Both the position numbers and the translations under genes were made by a program. From Maribellus sp. YY47 (lineage in GTDB: Bacteria; Bacteroidota; Bacteroidia; Bacteroidales; Prolixibacteraceae), in NCBI RefSeq assembly GCF_023111095.1, contig NZ_JALGYW010000002.1, positions 186,001 to 250,000 on the forward strand: a stretch of 64,000 bases of DNA, in the 5' to 3' direction. Below the pieces are notes generated by a model, which worked only from the letters and a program-made list of their open reading frames with translations, did not search any database and was not told the DNA's origin. Positions 17,635 to 26,190 of the stretch are shown in pieces. How positions within the stretch are numbered: the stretch's first letter is position 1; every line of letters starts with the position of its first letter.

Positions 17635-19131
17635 ATGAAACAAGTAGAGAATCAAATCCTGATCATATTTGGCGCTTCGGGCGACCTCACCAAACGCAAA
17701 CTAATCCCCGCTCTTTACGAATTGTACAAACGCAAATTATTGCCTGAAAAATTCGCAGTACTGGGAGCATCGCGTTCGAAGTTAAGCGATGACGAATTCA
17801 GGGATCGTGCCGATGAATTTCTGGAAAACCATGATTCAATCGATGATTTCAAAAAGATGCTCTATTACCAATCGGTTCAAAACAATACGCCCGATGATTT
17901 TATTCCGCTAAAAAACCGCCTGGATGAGATTGCCGACACCAATGGCATTGATAAAAACTATGTCTTTTATCTTTCCACGCCTCCGTCGCTGTATTCGGTC
18001 ATTCCAAAGTTTCTTTGTAAAAACGGGCTTTCAAAATCGGACCAGCATTTTCGCCGCCTGATTGTTGAAAAACCATTTGGTACTGACCTCGACTCGGCAA
18101 AAGAATTAAATGTTCAGCTGCTGAATTATTTTGCAGAAGAACAGATTTACCGAATCGATCATTACCTGGGAAAAGAGACCGTACAAAATATGTTGGTGAC
18201 TCGGTTTTCGAACGGAATTTTTGAACCGTTGTGGAACCGCCGCTACATTGAGCGGGTGGAAATTACTTCGGCCGAGAGTCTGGGTGTGGAAAGCCGTGGC
18301 GGTTACTACGATCATTCCGGGGCTTTGCGCGACATGGTTCAGAATCATTTATTGCAGGTTGCCGGATTTGTGGCCATGGAACCACCCGTAGTGGTGGAAG
18401 CCGATGCGATTCGTAACGAAATTCTGAAAGTATTTCAGTCGATACGCCCCATCCGCGAAAACGAAGTGTCAAAATATGTGATTCGCGGACAGTATACTGC
18501 TTCCACCATCAAAGGGGAAGCGGCTGCAGCTTACCGCGACGAAGAGGGAGTTGACCGGCTTTCGAGAACAGAAACATTTGTGGCGCTGAAGTTTTTTATC
18601 GATAACTGGCGTTGGGCCGGCGTTCCGTTCCTGATCAGAACAGGGAAAAAACTTCCCACACGTGTTACCGAAATTGTAATCACCTTCCGGAAGGTTCCGC
18701 ATCATTTGTTTGGCAACAACACCGATCAGCACAACCATAACCAATTGATCATAAGGATTCAACCCGACGAGGGAATTTTGCTGAAATTCGGAATGAAAAC
18801 ACCGGGTGCAGGCTTCAATGTTCAAACCGTAAACATGGATTTTCATTATTCCGATTTGGCCAATACCACCGTTCCGGCTGCCTACGAACGCCTTTTGCTC
18901 GACTGCATGACAGGAGATGCAACGCTTTATGCCCGGGGCGATGCAGTTGAACAAGCATGGAAATTTGTGCAGCCGATAATCAACGCCTGGAAAACAAATC
19001 CCGAAATTCCGATTTACGGATATCCGGCCGGAACATGGGGACCAGAGGAAGCAGAGCACCTGATAATCAACGGATCGTGGAGATATCCCTGTAAAAATCT
19101 GACCAACGACGGATTGTATTGTGAACTTTAA
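17635..19131 (+). CDS. zwf: Glucose-6-phosphate 1-dehydrogenase
   Basis: First step of the oxidative pentose phosphate pathway, producing NADPH and 6-phosphogluconolactone. The 498-residue protein has the N-terminal dinucleotide motif GASGDLTKRKLIPALYEL and the active-site signature RIDHYLGKE containing the catalytic His-Lys region. Length is standard. pgl follows 36 bases later and performs the next step. A gnd gene, often beside zwf in this phylum, is not in the window. Confidence 0.97.
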   Translation: MKQVENQILIIFGASGDLTKRKLIPALYELYKRKLLPEKFAVLGASRSKLSDDEFRDRADEFLENHDSIDDFKKMLYYQSVQNNTPDDFIPLKNRLDEIADTNGIDKNYVFYLSTPPSLYSVIPKFLCKNGLSKSDQHFRRLIVEKPFGTDLDSAKELNVQLLNYFAEEQIYRIDHYLGKETVQNMLVTRFSNGIFEPLWNRRYIERVEITSAESLGVESRGGYYDHSGALRDMVQNHLLQVAGFVAMEPPVVVEADAIRNEILKVFQSIRPIRENEVSKYVIRGQYTASTIKGEAAAAYRDEEGVDRLSRTETFVALKFFIDNWRWAGVPFLIRTGKKLPTRVTEIVITFRKVPHHLFGNNTDQHNHNQLIIRIQPDEGILLKFGMKTPGAGFNVQTVNMDFHYSDLANTTVPAAYERLLLDCMTGDATLYARGDAVEQAWKFVQPIINAWKTNPEIPIYGYPAGTWGPEEAEHLIINGSWRYPCKNLTNDGLYCEL

Positions 19132-19167
19132 TTTTTATCTTTCAACATCAACAGATATTTAACGGAC

Positions 19168-19899
19168 ATGACAAAAGAAACGGAAGTAAAAATCTTCAAG
19201 AATCCGAAGAAGGTGTACAATGCCATTGCCAAAAGTATCATCCAGCTTACTTCTGATTCAACTCAGAAAAACTTCGATATCGCACTTTCAGGCGGGAACT
19301 CGCCAAAGGGTTTGTTTGAAAAGATCAGTGAAAAATACAAAGACGAAATTCCGTGGGACCGTATTCATTTGTGGTGGGGAGATGAACGTTGCGTACCTCC
19401 AACTTCGGAACAAAGTAACTACAAAATGACGTTGGATTACCTGATCTCGCACATTGATATTCCGGAGAAAAACATTCACCGGATTCACGGAGAGGAAGAT
19501 CCCGAACTGGAAGCTCTCCGTTATTCCAACGAGATTGACGACACACTAAACTCAAGAGGAAAAGAACCTGTTTTTGATTTGATCATTCTCGGATTGGGTG
19601 ACGACGGACATACCGCATCGATATTTCCCGATCAGCTTGAATTATTTGATCACCCTGAAAATTGTGCCGTAGCCGAGCATCCGCTCACGGGCCAAAAGCG
19701 GATTACCTTAACCGGGCATGTGCTGAACAATGCAAACCGGATTTACTTTTTGGTTACCGGAGAAAATAAAGCCATGCGGGTTTCGGAAATCATGAACGAC
19801 AATGAGGCCGCCAAATTGCTTCCGGCGTATTACATCTCTCCCGTTAACGGAGATTTGACTTGGTTTCTGGATGAAGCAGCGGCTTCGCTGATTTCCTAG
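19168..19899 (+). CDS. pgl: 6-phosphogluconolactonase (SOL/DevB type)
   Basis: Hydrolyses 6-phosphogluconolactone from Zwf. The 243-residue protein carries the family blocks LSGGNSPKGLF, WWGDERCVPP, and GLGDDGHTASIFP. It is the end of the plus-strand run that starts at mutY/ssb. Its TAG stop overlaps the TAG of the convergent hydrolase gene, the two sharing the palindrome CTAG. Confidence 0.95.
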   Translation: MTKETEVKIFKNPKKVYNAIAKSIIQLTSDSTQKNFDIALSGGNSPKGLFEKISEKYKDEIPWDRIHLWWGDERCVPPTSEQSNYKMTLDYLISHIDIPEKNIHRIHGEEDPELEALRYSNEIDDTLNSRGKEPVFDLIILGLGDDGHTASIFPDQLELFDHPENCAVAEHPLTGQKRITLTGHVLNNANRIYFLVTGENKAMRVSEIMNDNEAAKLLPAYYISPVNGDLTWFLDEAAASLIS

Positions 19900-20903
19900 T
19901 TTACCGAAACCATACCCAGCACATCTTCTCCAAATTTGATGGTTTCGGCAATTACTTCATCCACGCAGCCCGAGGTTAGTTCGCATCCAATAACATGACC
20001 TCCGGCTTCAGGAAAAGCTCTTTTTACCTTATCCGATGAAAGGGTGCCCAGCTGATCAAACATGGTAAGCATGGCATCTACCCTTACCGTTTGATCCTGA
20101 TGCTCTTCATCTTTATAGTAGTATCCGAGAAAAACCGGCGCTGTTACGTTTTTATACGTTTCATTGTTCATGGTTGCCTTCACCAGCTGCTCAAGATACA
20201 TCACGGCCTCCAGCCGGTATTTACAATTCCAGTACTGACAATCTTTCGAATTAAAATCTTCGCTGGTAATCCGGTATTTGCTTCCGGTAACTTTTCGCCC
20301 GATTTGCAGGCCCCAGTGTTTGGGCAGAATCCAAACAGTGTTATCGTTAATCCGGATATTCGGAGAATACAGAATGAGTCCATCCACATATTCCGGAAAG
20401 TCGGCAGCCAGTTTCAATCCTAAGGTTCCACCGGTTGATGTGCTCATAATGATCACCTTTTTCCCTAAGCTGCGTGCAATCATCAACGCTTCTTTTGCCG
20501 ATTCCCATAAATGATCAGGCGTCATATTTAGTAAAGCATCTTCGGTTTCCAAACCATGATCGTATAAACGGGGCGCATACAAATTACATCCAAACCTGCG
20601 GGCAAATTCCACATTTGACGGGTACCCTTCGTACCACGACGCGGAAAATCCATGCAGATACAATAAACAGTAATCGGTGCGTTCCTTCACCGAATCATTC
20701 GCCCAAATAATCCGGGATTCGTTGTCCGGTTTAATCGTGAAAGCAGCTTCCTTTTTCTGAATATAATCTTCCATCGTTGAAAGACTGGCAGATATGGATG
20801 GGAGATCTTTTTTCAATTCAGGCCTGGAAGGTTTTGGGCCCAGAAAATAAACAACCACTAAAAAAACGATAAGTATTCCGACAATGCGTTTGATGCGTCT
20901 CAT
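19896..20903 (-). CDS. Alpha/beta hydrolase, membrane-anchored
   Basis: Serine hydrolase of unknown substrate. The chosen start (ATG at 20903) gives 335 residues beginning with a basic segment and one transmembrane anchor (IVGILIVFLVVVYFLG). The oxyanion HGFSASW motif, nucleophile motif STSTGG (Ser near residue 155) and a C-terminal GGH for the catalytic His are visible, so the fold is complete. The frame is open to 21065, but that extension runs into the degenerate repeat flank and lacks support. It converges on pgl with overlapping stops. A TATCTTTC sequence at 20925-20932 (minus) is a 7/8 match to a -7 box. Confidence 0.82.
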   Translation of the reverse strand: MRRIKRIVGILIVFLVVVYFLGPKPSRPELKKDLPSISASLSTMEDYIQKKEAAFTIKPDNESRIIWANDSVKERTDYCLLYLHGFSASWYEGYPSNVEFARRFGCNLYAPRLYDHGLETEDALLNMTPDHLWESAKEALMIARSLGKKVIIMSTSTGGTLGLKLAADFPEYVDGLILYSPNIRINDNTVWILPKHWGLQIGRKVTGSKYRITSEDFNSKDCQYWNCKYRLEAVMYLEQLVKATMNNETYKNVTAPVFLGYYYKDEEHQDQTVRVDAMLTMFDQLGTLSSDKVKRAFPEAGGHVIGCELTSGCVDEVIAETIKFGEDVLGMVSVN

Positions 20904-21084
20904 AACTATGAATCCTAAATTTGATGAAAGATACAAGAGTTCCTTCATATATCTTTTGCAAAAAGCAGAAAAAGAATTAAAACTGTCACGATAAGAAAAG
21001 GCAGTAGCCCCTTGAAAAGCACGAGAAAATATTTGATTAGGCCGAATAGTGTCAGTGTCTTCCAATAGCGGGCCTGACTATCAC

Positions 21085-21460
21085 CCCGTTTTTGCCCAAA
21101 CACTCTGGCTTACTGTCTCTAAATCCTCCCACAGTTTTGCAATTGCCCTGAAAACTTTCCCGGAGGCCTGTCGCAAACCTGTAAAGGGCAAAAAATTCTA
21201 TTGATTGCCTCCCGCAGTCTTGCAAGGTGCAAAAATATGTTGTGAAAGCCTTCGCGCAGCTGTGTAAGTATGAATAATAGTGCTGGTTGGCTCCCCGGGG
21301 TTCTGTAAATGGCAAAAAATTTTTGTTGCACCCCCTTCGCACAACTGCAACATGGGTCCAATTTTTCTCAACCCGGTGCAGCACAACTGCGGCAGCGGAA
21401 TAAAATTTATGGCTCCCGGTCGGTAAAATTGTTGCGGGGCAATTTCATAAATATTTTACC
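21085..21460. repeat. Degenerate tandem array, period about 42 bp
   Basis: At least eight diverged units. The anchor tgYaa (or tgcgg) falls at 21138, 21180, 21221, 21263, 21304, 21346, 21388 and 21433, giving steps of 42, 41, 42, 41, 42, 42 and 45 bases. Each unit has a GC-rich block like CCTCCCGCAG, then TTGCAA, then an A/T-rich block like GCAAAAAATTT. It fills the gap between dinB and the hydrolase. No convincing gene lies in it; open frames there only show the repeat as 14-residue periodicity. Confidence 0.75.
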
Positions 21461-21518
21461 TCTTTTTCAGGGGAGGATATAACAAAAGCCCGGTGACAAC
21501 CAGTATGGAGTTATTTGA

Positions 21519-22604
21519 TTAAAACTCAATCACCAGCTGAACAGCTTTGGGAGTAATGTCGTCGGTTATAAAGTTCGACAAAGTAAGTCCCAATAAGCGA
21601 ATGCCTTTTGTAAAACCACCTTCAACGCGGAGTAGTTTTTTGCTTTCGTCGATAAAAACACTTTTCGAATGATAGCAGGGCTCCAACGTTTTACTACGGG
21701 TGTGTTGTTCAAAATCGGCATATTTAAATTTAAGCGTGAGGGTTTTGGCTTTCACCTGCGACCGGCTGGCTCTTTCCCAAACTTTGTCCGCTATTTTTAA
21801 AAGCTCGGCCTCCAGTTCTTCTTCGCGGTAAAGGTCGGTTGAAAATGTATCTTCGGCTCCAACTGATTTTCTTTCGCGTGAGGGTTCCACCTCCCGGTGA
21901 TCTTCTCCCCGGCAGATCTCGTAATAGTAATTCCCGGCTTTTCCAAACATCCGCACAAGCTCCAGCCGATCGATCTTTTTTAAATCGCGTCCAAACCAAA
22001 TTCCGAGTTTATTGAGTTTTTCTGCCGTAACTTTTCCAATTCCGTAAAATTTCTTTACCTCCAGGTTATCAATAAAATCCATAGCCTGCTCGGGTGTGAC
22101 CACAAAAATACCGTTGGGTTTATTGACATCGGAGGCTACTTTGGCCAGAAACTTATTGTACGACACACCGGCTGAAGCCGTCAATCCGGTTTCCTCAAAA
22201 ATCTGCTTTTTGATTTGTCGGGCAATTAATGTGGCTGATGGCTTTCCTTTTTTTGCATAAGTAACATCGAGGTAGGCTTCGTCCAGCGAAAGCGGTTCAA
22301 CCAGGTCGGTATATTCATAAAAAATATTCCTGATTTGATGCGATATTTCTTTATAGCGTTCAAAGCGGGGGGGAACAAAAATAAGAGTTGGGCACTTCCG
22401 TAGCGCAACTTTTGACGACATGGCCGAGCGAACACCATATTTCCGGGCCTCGTAGCTGGCTGCAGCAATCACTCCCCGGTCGCCTTTTCCGCCTACCACT
22501 ACTGGTTTCCCTTTTAAATCGGGCTGATCATGCTGTTCCACAGATGCATAAAACGCATCCATATCGATGTGTATAATCTTTTTTATGTTGCCGGTCTGCT
22601 CCAT
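21519..22604 (-). CDS. dinB: DNA polymerase IV (Y-family)
   Basis: Error-prone translesion polymerase of 361 residues. It begins close to the family signature IIHIDMDAFYASVEQ, holds the second catalytic acidic pair in PLSLDEAYLDVT, and has a helix-hairpin-helix thumb (FYGIGKVTAEKLNKLGI) and a little-finger domain. The start at 22604 is preferred over an upstream ATG at 22640, which lies inside the terminator of the ompA-like gene. No C-terminal beta-clamp motif could be confirmed. It is followed by the 42-bp array. Confidence 0.94.
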   Translation of the reverse strand: MEQTGNIKKIIHIDMDAFYASVEQHDQPDLKGKPVVVGGKGDRGVIAAASYEARKYGVRSAMSSKVALRKCPTLIFVPPRFERYKEISHQIRNIFYEYTDLVEPLSLDEAYLDVTYAKKGKPSATLIARQIKKQIFEETGLTASAGVSYNKFLAKVASDVNKPNGIFVVTPEQAMDFIDNLEVKKFYGIGKVTAEKLNKLGIWFGRDLKKIDRLELVRMFGKAGNYYYEICRGEDHREVEPSRERKSVGAEDTFSTDLYREEELEAELLKIADKVWERASRSQVKAKTLTLKFKYADFEQHTRSKTLEPCYHSKSVFIDESKKLLRVEGGFTKGIRLLGLTLSNFITDDITPKAVQLVIEF

Positions 22605-22622
22605 TCTTGTCAAAAATAGCAC

Positions 22623-22653
22623 AAAAAAAGAGCTGTCCACGCATGAACAGCTC
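22623..22653 (-). terminator. Terminator after the OmpA/PD40 gene
   Basis: On the minus strand GAGCTGT and ACAGCTC pair around a 10-base loop and are followed by seven T residues. It separates the OmpA-like gene from dinB. Confidence 0.88.
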
Positions 22654-22677
22654 CAAGAAAGATCAGTATAATTTATC

Positions 22678-24216
22678 CTAATTCTTTTCCAGTATTATAA
22701 ATTCGGTACGACGGTTTTTGCGGTGTTCTGCTGCTGAGCAAGGTACACCATCGTCGCATTTGTTAACCAACTGAGTTTCGCCATAACCTTTGGCAATGAT
22801 ACGGTCGGCAGAAATTCCCTTACTTACGATGTAAGCCACTGCCGAATCAGAACGTTTCTGGCTCAAAATCTCGTTGTATGCATCGCTACCACGACAGTCG
22901 GTATGTGAGCCTAATTCAGCTTTCCATCCCGGATTGTCTTTCATTATTTTCACCAGTTTATCGAGTTCCACTTCCGATTCCGGCAAAATATTCCATTTAT
23001 CAAAGTCGTAATAGATATTCTCCAATACAATTTTTTCTCTCACTTTTTCAACCCATAGAGTTTCTTTGATTACCCCAAAAGGTTTCCCAACAGTTGTAAG
23101 CGATTTGGAATCGTTCACATACCCGTCCATATCGGTTTTTGCAGTGTATGTAGTTTCTTTTGCCAGCTCTGTCTTAAATACACCTGCTGAAGCTGTTAGC
23201 CAGTTATTATCGAGTTGAACTTTAGCATCCGGAACAATTTCATTTGTTTTCCGATCTTTTACAACCAGTTCAAGTTCGTATTTGCCCAGTTTGGTGATCA
23301 ACACTTTATAAATGTCGTCGCTACCTTCTCCACCCGATTTATCCGAAGTATAATATCCAACCTCTTCTGTTGGGTGAATAACAAAAGCGAAATCATCGCC
23401 ATCTGAATTCAATTCACTTATGGCATTGGGTTCCATAATCTTATCGCCCATTAAACCGGCAGCATACAAATCAAGGTCGTCGCCACTTCCTCTTCCGTTC
23501 GAAGCAAAAATAAGTAGTTTATCCTTGTAGATAAAGGGGAACATATCGTCGCCCGAAGTGTTGATTTTATCTCCCAGGTTAATCATTTCGCCCCAAGTAC
23601 CATTCTGACGAACAGCCATGTAAATATCTGTTCCTCCAAGTCCTTTGTCCGGAATATCGGAAGCAAAGTAAAGTGTATCTCCGGTTGATGTTACCGAAGG
23701 ATGTCCAACGGAATAGGTAGGATCATTAAAAGGCAATTCCCCTACTTTCGTCCATACGCCGCCTTGATTTTTGGCAATAATTACTTTCAGGCGAATGTCC
23801 GCTTTTTGATAAACCTTGTTGCGAACTTCCGGGTTTTCAAAATTGCTTAAGGTTACAAACAACTCACCGGTGGCTGCACAATACGAAACAGGCCCGGCAT
23901 GATAGCCCTCGCTAATGTCGGCCATTTCCACTTTTTTGTCTCCAATAACATTTCCCTTCGCATCGGTAGCGGAAGAATATAGATTGTAGTAAATCTTTTT
24001 CTTGGTTCCACTGTTCAGCATTTCAATTTCTTCAGCGGTATAAGCAGAGTACCACAATTCATTTTGAACGAAAGCCGGACCAAAATCGCTTTGGGAGGTG
24101 TTTAAATTTGTCTTTTCACTTTTTAGCTCAACCATTTTCTCAAAATACATGCATTTATTCTGAGCGGTTAACATAAGCGGGGCAATCCCCACTAAAAAAA
24201 GTAGTAATTTTTTCAT
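22678..24216 (-). CDS. OmpA-family protein with PD40 beta-propeller repeats
   Basis: Outer membrane/peptidoglycan-associated protein of 512 residues. It has a signal peptide (LLLFLVGIAPLMLTAQ), WD40-like PD40 repeats (GDTLYFASDIPDKGLGGTDIY, DKLLIFASNGRGSGDDLDLY) at about 160-330, a carboxypeptidase-regulatory-like domain (about 325-395), and a C-terminal OmpA domain with the peptidoglycan-binding pattern HTDCRGSDAYNEILSQKRS and NRRTEF. This architecture is common in Bacteroidota, often near type IX secretion components, but no such partner is adjacent. The 150-base gap upstream holds no recognised promoter box. Confidence 0.9.
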   Translation of the reverse strand: MKKLLLFLVGIAPLMLTAQNKCMYFEKMVELKSEKTNLNTSQSDFGPAFVQNELWYSAYTAEEIEMLNSGTKKKIYYNLYSSATDAKGNVIGDKKVEMADISEGYHAGPVSYCAATGELFVTLSNFENPEVRNKVYQKADIRLKVIIAKNQGGVWTKVGELPFNDPTYSVGHPSVTSTGDTLYFASDIPDKGLGGTDIYMAVRQNGTWGEMINLGDKINTSGDDMFPFIYKDKLLIFASNGRGSGDDLDLYAAGLMGDKIMEPNAISELNSDGDDFAFVIHPTEEVGYYTSDKSGGEGSDDIYKVLITKLGKYELELVVKDRKTNEIVPDAKVQLDNNWLTASAGVFKTELAKETTYTAKTDMDGYVNDSKSLTTVGKPFGVIKETLWVEKVREKIVLENIYYDFDKWNILPESEVELDKLVKIMKDNPGWKAELGSHTDCRGSDAYNEILSQKRSDSAVAYIVSKGISADRIIAKGYGETQLVNKCDDGVPCSAAEHRKNRRTEFIILEKN

Positions 24217-24366
24217 GATCGATTGAATTTAGGATTTAATGAAATCATACTAACATAATAATATTAAGAATACCTATATGGCTTCTTAATACGACCCTTA
24301 TTTATCTATCTGCAAAGAAAATGATTGCATTTAGTGGAAGCAAGTTAGGGGATTTTACTTAATTAA

Positions 24367-25776
24367 TCAAGGCTTTTTCCTCAGCAATACTACATTTTCG
24401 ACGTGATGAGTGTGTGGAAACATGTCTACAGGTTGGATTTTCTCAATTTGGTAAAATTCGTCCAAAATTGCGATATCTCTTGCCTGCGTTGCAGGGTTGC
24501 AACTAACATAAACAATTCGTTCGGGCGCCATCCTGAGTATGGTCAAAACAACGTCGGCATGCATACCTGCGCGGGGAGGATCGGTTATAACCACTTCGGG
24601 CTTGCCATTTTCTTTAACAAAATCATCGTTTAACACATCTTTCATATCACCGGCATAAAACGATGTATTATTTATGTTATTAAAAGATGCATTAACCTTT
24701 GCGTCCTCAATCGCCTCCGGAACATACTCAATTCCCACTACTTTTCGTGCATTTCGGGCAACAAAGTTTGCAATTGTTCCTGTTCCGGTATATAAATCAT
24801 AAACCGTTTCTTCCCCGGTTAAACCAGCAAAATCGCGGGTTACTTTATATAGGTTATAGGCTTGTTCCGAATTGGTTTGATAGAAACTTTTAGCCCCGAT
24901 TTTAAACTGAAGGCCTTCCATTTCTTCCAAAATATATTCCCTACCCGCAAACACCTCTATTTCCTGGTCGGTAATGGTATCGTTCCCCTTGGGATTGATC
25001 ACGTAAAGTAAAGAGGTTATTTCAGGGAATTTTTCGCTTAATGTATTTAACAGCTTTTCCCTCTTTTCCCGATCTTCGAAATAAAACGTTAAGATGATCA
25101 TCAGTTCACCCGTTGAGGCAGTACGGACGATCATGGTGCGTAAAAAGCCTTTCTGCTCTTTAATATCAAAAAAGCTCAGGTTATTTTCAATCGCATAGTC
25201 GTACACAAAGTTGCGAATCTTATTGGATGGATCAGGCTGCAGCCAGCATTTATCGATCTTGATTACTTTATCATACAATCCGGGCACATGAAAACCGAGT
25301 GCATTTGAGTTTTGAATTTCATGACCATTTTCGACCTCATCGTAGGTAAGCCAACGTTTATTGGAGAACGTAAATTCCATTTTATTCCGGTAAAACCGGT
25401 TTTTCTCAGATCCTAAAATTGGAGTTACTTCGGGGATTTTCAACCGCCCAATACGAGTTAACTGATCGCTTACCTGCTTTTGCTTGTAAAAAAGCTGTTT
25501 ATCATAGGGCAGCATTTGCCATTTGCATCCGCCACAAACACCAAAGTGCTCACAAAAAGCATCGATCCGATCTTCTGAATAGGCTTTATATTCTCTGATA
25601 AAAGCTTCCGAATATCGTTTCCTTTTTTTTGTAACCTGCAAATCAACTACGTCTCCGGGAATTGCCATCGATGTAAAAACCACCATCTCACCTACCCGCG
25701 CCAATGCCTTACCTTCTGCACCTATGTCCTCTATCCGAACGTTCTCGTAAAAGGGCTTTTTCTTGTTTCTTCCCAC
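24367..25776 (-). CDS. rlmD: 23S rRNA (uracil-5)-methyltransferase RlmD
   Basis: SAM-dependent methylation of a 23S rRNA uridine (RumA/TrmA family). The protein has an N-terminal TRAM domain, an Fe-S cysteine set including CEHFGVCGGCKWQ, the SAM motif DLYTGTGTIANF, DPPRAGM, and the nucleophile Cys in YVSCNPATQARD. I start at GTG 25776 (469 residues) because a -7 box sits at 25793-25800, downstream of the first in-frame ATG at 25821, which would therefore be outside the transcript. Numbering of the target uridine is inferred from the family. Confidence 0.92.
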   Translation of the reverse strand: MGRNKKKPFYENVRIEDIGAEGKALARVGEMVVFTSMAIPGDVVDLQVTKKRKRYSEAFIREYKAYSEDRIDAFCEHFGVCGGCKWQMLPYDKQLFYKQKQVSDQLTRIGRLKIPEVTPILGSEKNRFYRNKMEFTFSNKRWLTYDEVENGHEIQNSNALGFHVPGLYDKVIKIDKCWLQPDPSNKIRNFVYDYAIENNLSFFDIKEQKGFLRTMIVRTASTGELMIILTFYFEDREKREKLLNTLSEKFPEITSLLYVINPKGNDTITDQEIEVFAGREYILEEMEGLQFKIGAKSFYQTNSEQAYNLYKVTRDFAGLTGEETVYDLYTGTGTIANFVARNARKVVGIEYVPEAIEDAKVNASFNNINNTSFYAGDMKDVLNDDFVKENGKPEVVITDPPRAGMHADVVLTILRMAPERIVYVSCNPATQARDIAILDEFYQIEKIQPVDMFPHTHHVENVVLLRKKP

Positions 25777-25792
25777 CTCTATAAATTTTGTG

Positions 25793-25800
25793 CAAATATA
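25793..25800 (-). promoter_or_regulatory. -7 box for rlmD, deciding its start
   Basis: Minus-strand TATATTTG is a full match to TAnnTTTG. It leaves a short leader before GTG 25776 and excludes the ATG at 25821. Confidence 0.6.
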
Positions 25801-25840
25801 ATTCAATCTTACACATAGCATTATGATTGCCGCAAGTTAT

Positions 25841-25870
25841 GATTCCCAAATAAACTTTAGGATTCCCAAA
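25841..25870. repeat. Direct repeat GATTCCCAAA, two copies 20 bp apart
   Basis: Identical decamers at 25841-25850 and 25861-25870 lie on one DNA face two helical turns apart, about 45-70 bases upstream of the rlmD -7 box and about 80-105 before the RNA promoter. They could be an operator; nothing else supports this. Confidence 0.4.
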
Positions 25871-25947
25871 ATGAAAAAACAGACCTTATTAATGCCTGTA
25901 AAAGCATTTTTATGTTTCATTTATATTTCGCGTAACAATCATTTAAT

Positions 25948-25955
25948 TATATTTG
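25948..25955 (+). promoter_or_regulatory. -7 box for the structured RNA
   Basis: TATATTTG, embedded in AATTATATTTGC, is a full -7 match and nearly the same as the box of the following ABC-F gene (GATTATATTTGC). Confidence 0.55.
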
Positions 25956-25959
25956 CTAT

Positions 25960-26127
25960 TGATTTAATGGTTGGTTTTATTTTCAATAAGTAAAACTGAA
26001 TAGGGGAAAGCGACTTCTGTATTTATGATTGGTTTTGTGTTTAGGGGTTTGTAAATTATCAATCATCTTCAAAAAGCGTCCATAGTGCTTTCCCCTTCCT
26101 TTTTTTACCCGAGAGGGTATTTTTTTT
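25960..26127 (+). ncRNA. Probable free-standing structured RNA (6S-like candidate)
   Basis: A transcript of about 165 bases between its own -7 box (25948-25955) and a terminator (26107-26127). A 9-bp terminal helix GGGGAAAGC (26003-26011) / GCTTTCCCC (26087-26095) is extended by ACT/AGT with one bulge. It encloses a large internal loop and a 7-bp inner helix ATGATTG (26025-26031) / CAATCAT (26060-26066) with a 28-base apical loop. A 5' hairpin TATTGA/TCAATA may form at 25957-25988. A long interrupted rod of this size resembles 6S RNA, but I cannot confirm the family. It lacks the SRP, tmRNA and RNase P hallmarks I know. An attenuator for ABC-F is the alternative, though that gene has its own promoter. 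Confidence 0.55.
26107..26127 (+). terminator. Terminator of the structured RNA
   Basis: ACCC-GAGA-GGGT tetraloop hairpin followed by ATTTTTTTT. A T-rich run (26096-26106) also follows the main helix of the RNA. Confidence 0.7.
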
Positions 26128-26164
26128 GCCCTTAATCTACTCCTTCATTTCTGACACGATTGAT

Positions 26165-26172
26165 TATATTTG
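26165..26172 (+). promoter_or_regulatory. -7 box for the ABC-F gene
   Basis: TATATTTG lies 19 bases before the ATG at 26191. It excludes a TTG start at 26170 that falls inside the box. Confidence 0.6.
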
Positions 26173-26190
26173 CGCGATTCAGTTACGATT

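Noticed and set aside
21052-21384. 110-codon minus-strand frame with 14-residue periodicity
   Set aside because: The periodicity simply mirrors the 42-bp DNA array. Several frames are open and none has a known domain.
21085-21460. CRISPR array
   Set aside because: Units are degenerate throughout with no constant repeat plus unique spacer pattern, and no cas genes are present.
25871-25993. 40-codon frame starting MKKQTLLMPVKA
   Set aside because: It overlaps the -7 box and 5' part of the structured RNA and has no recognisable family.
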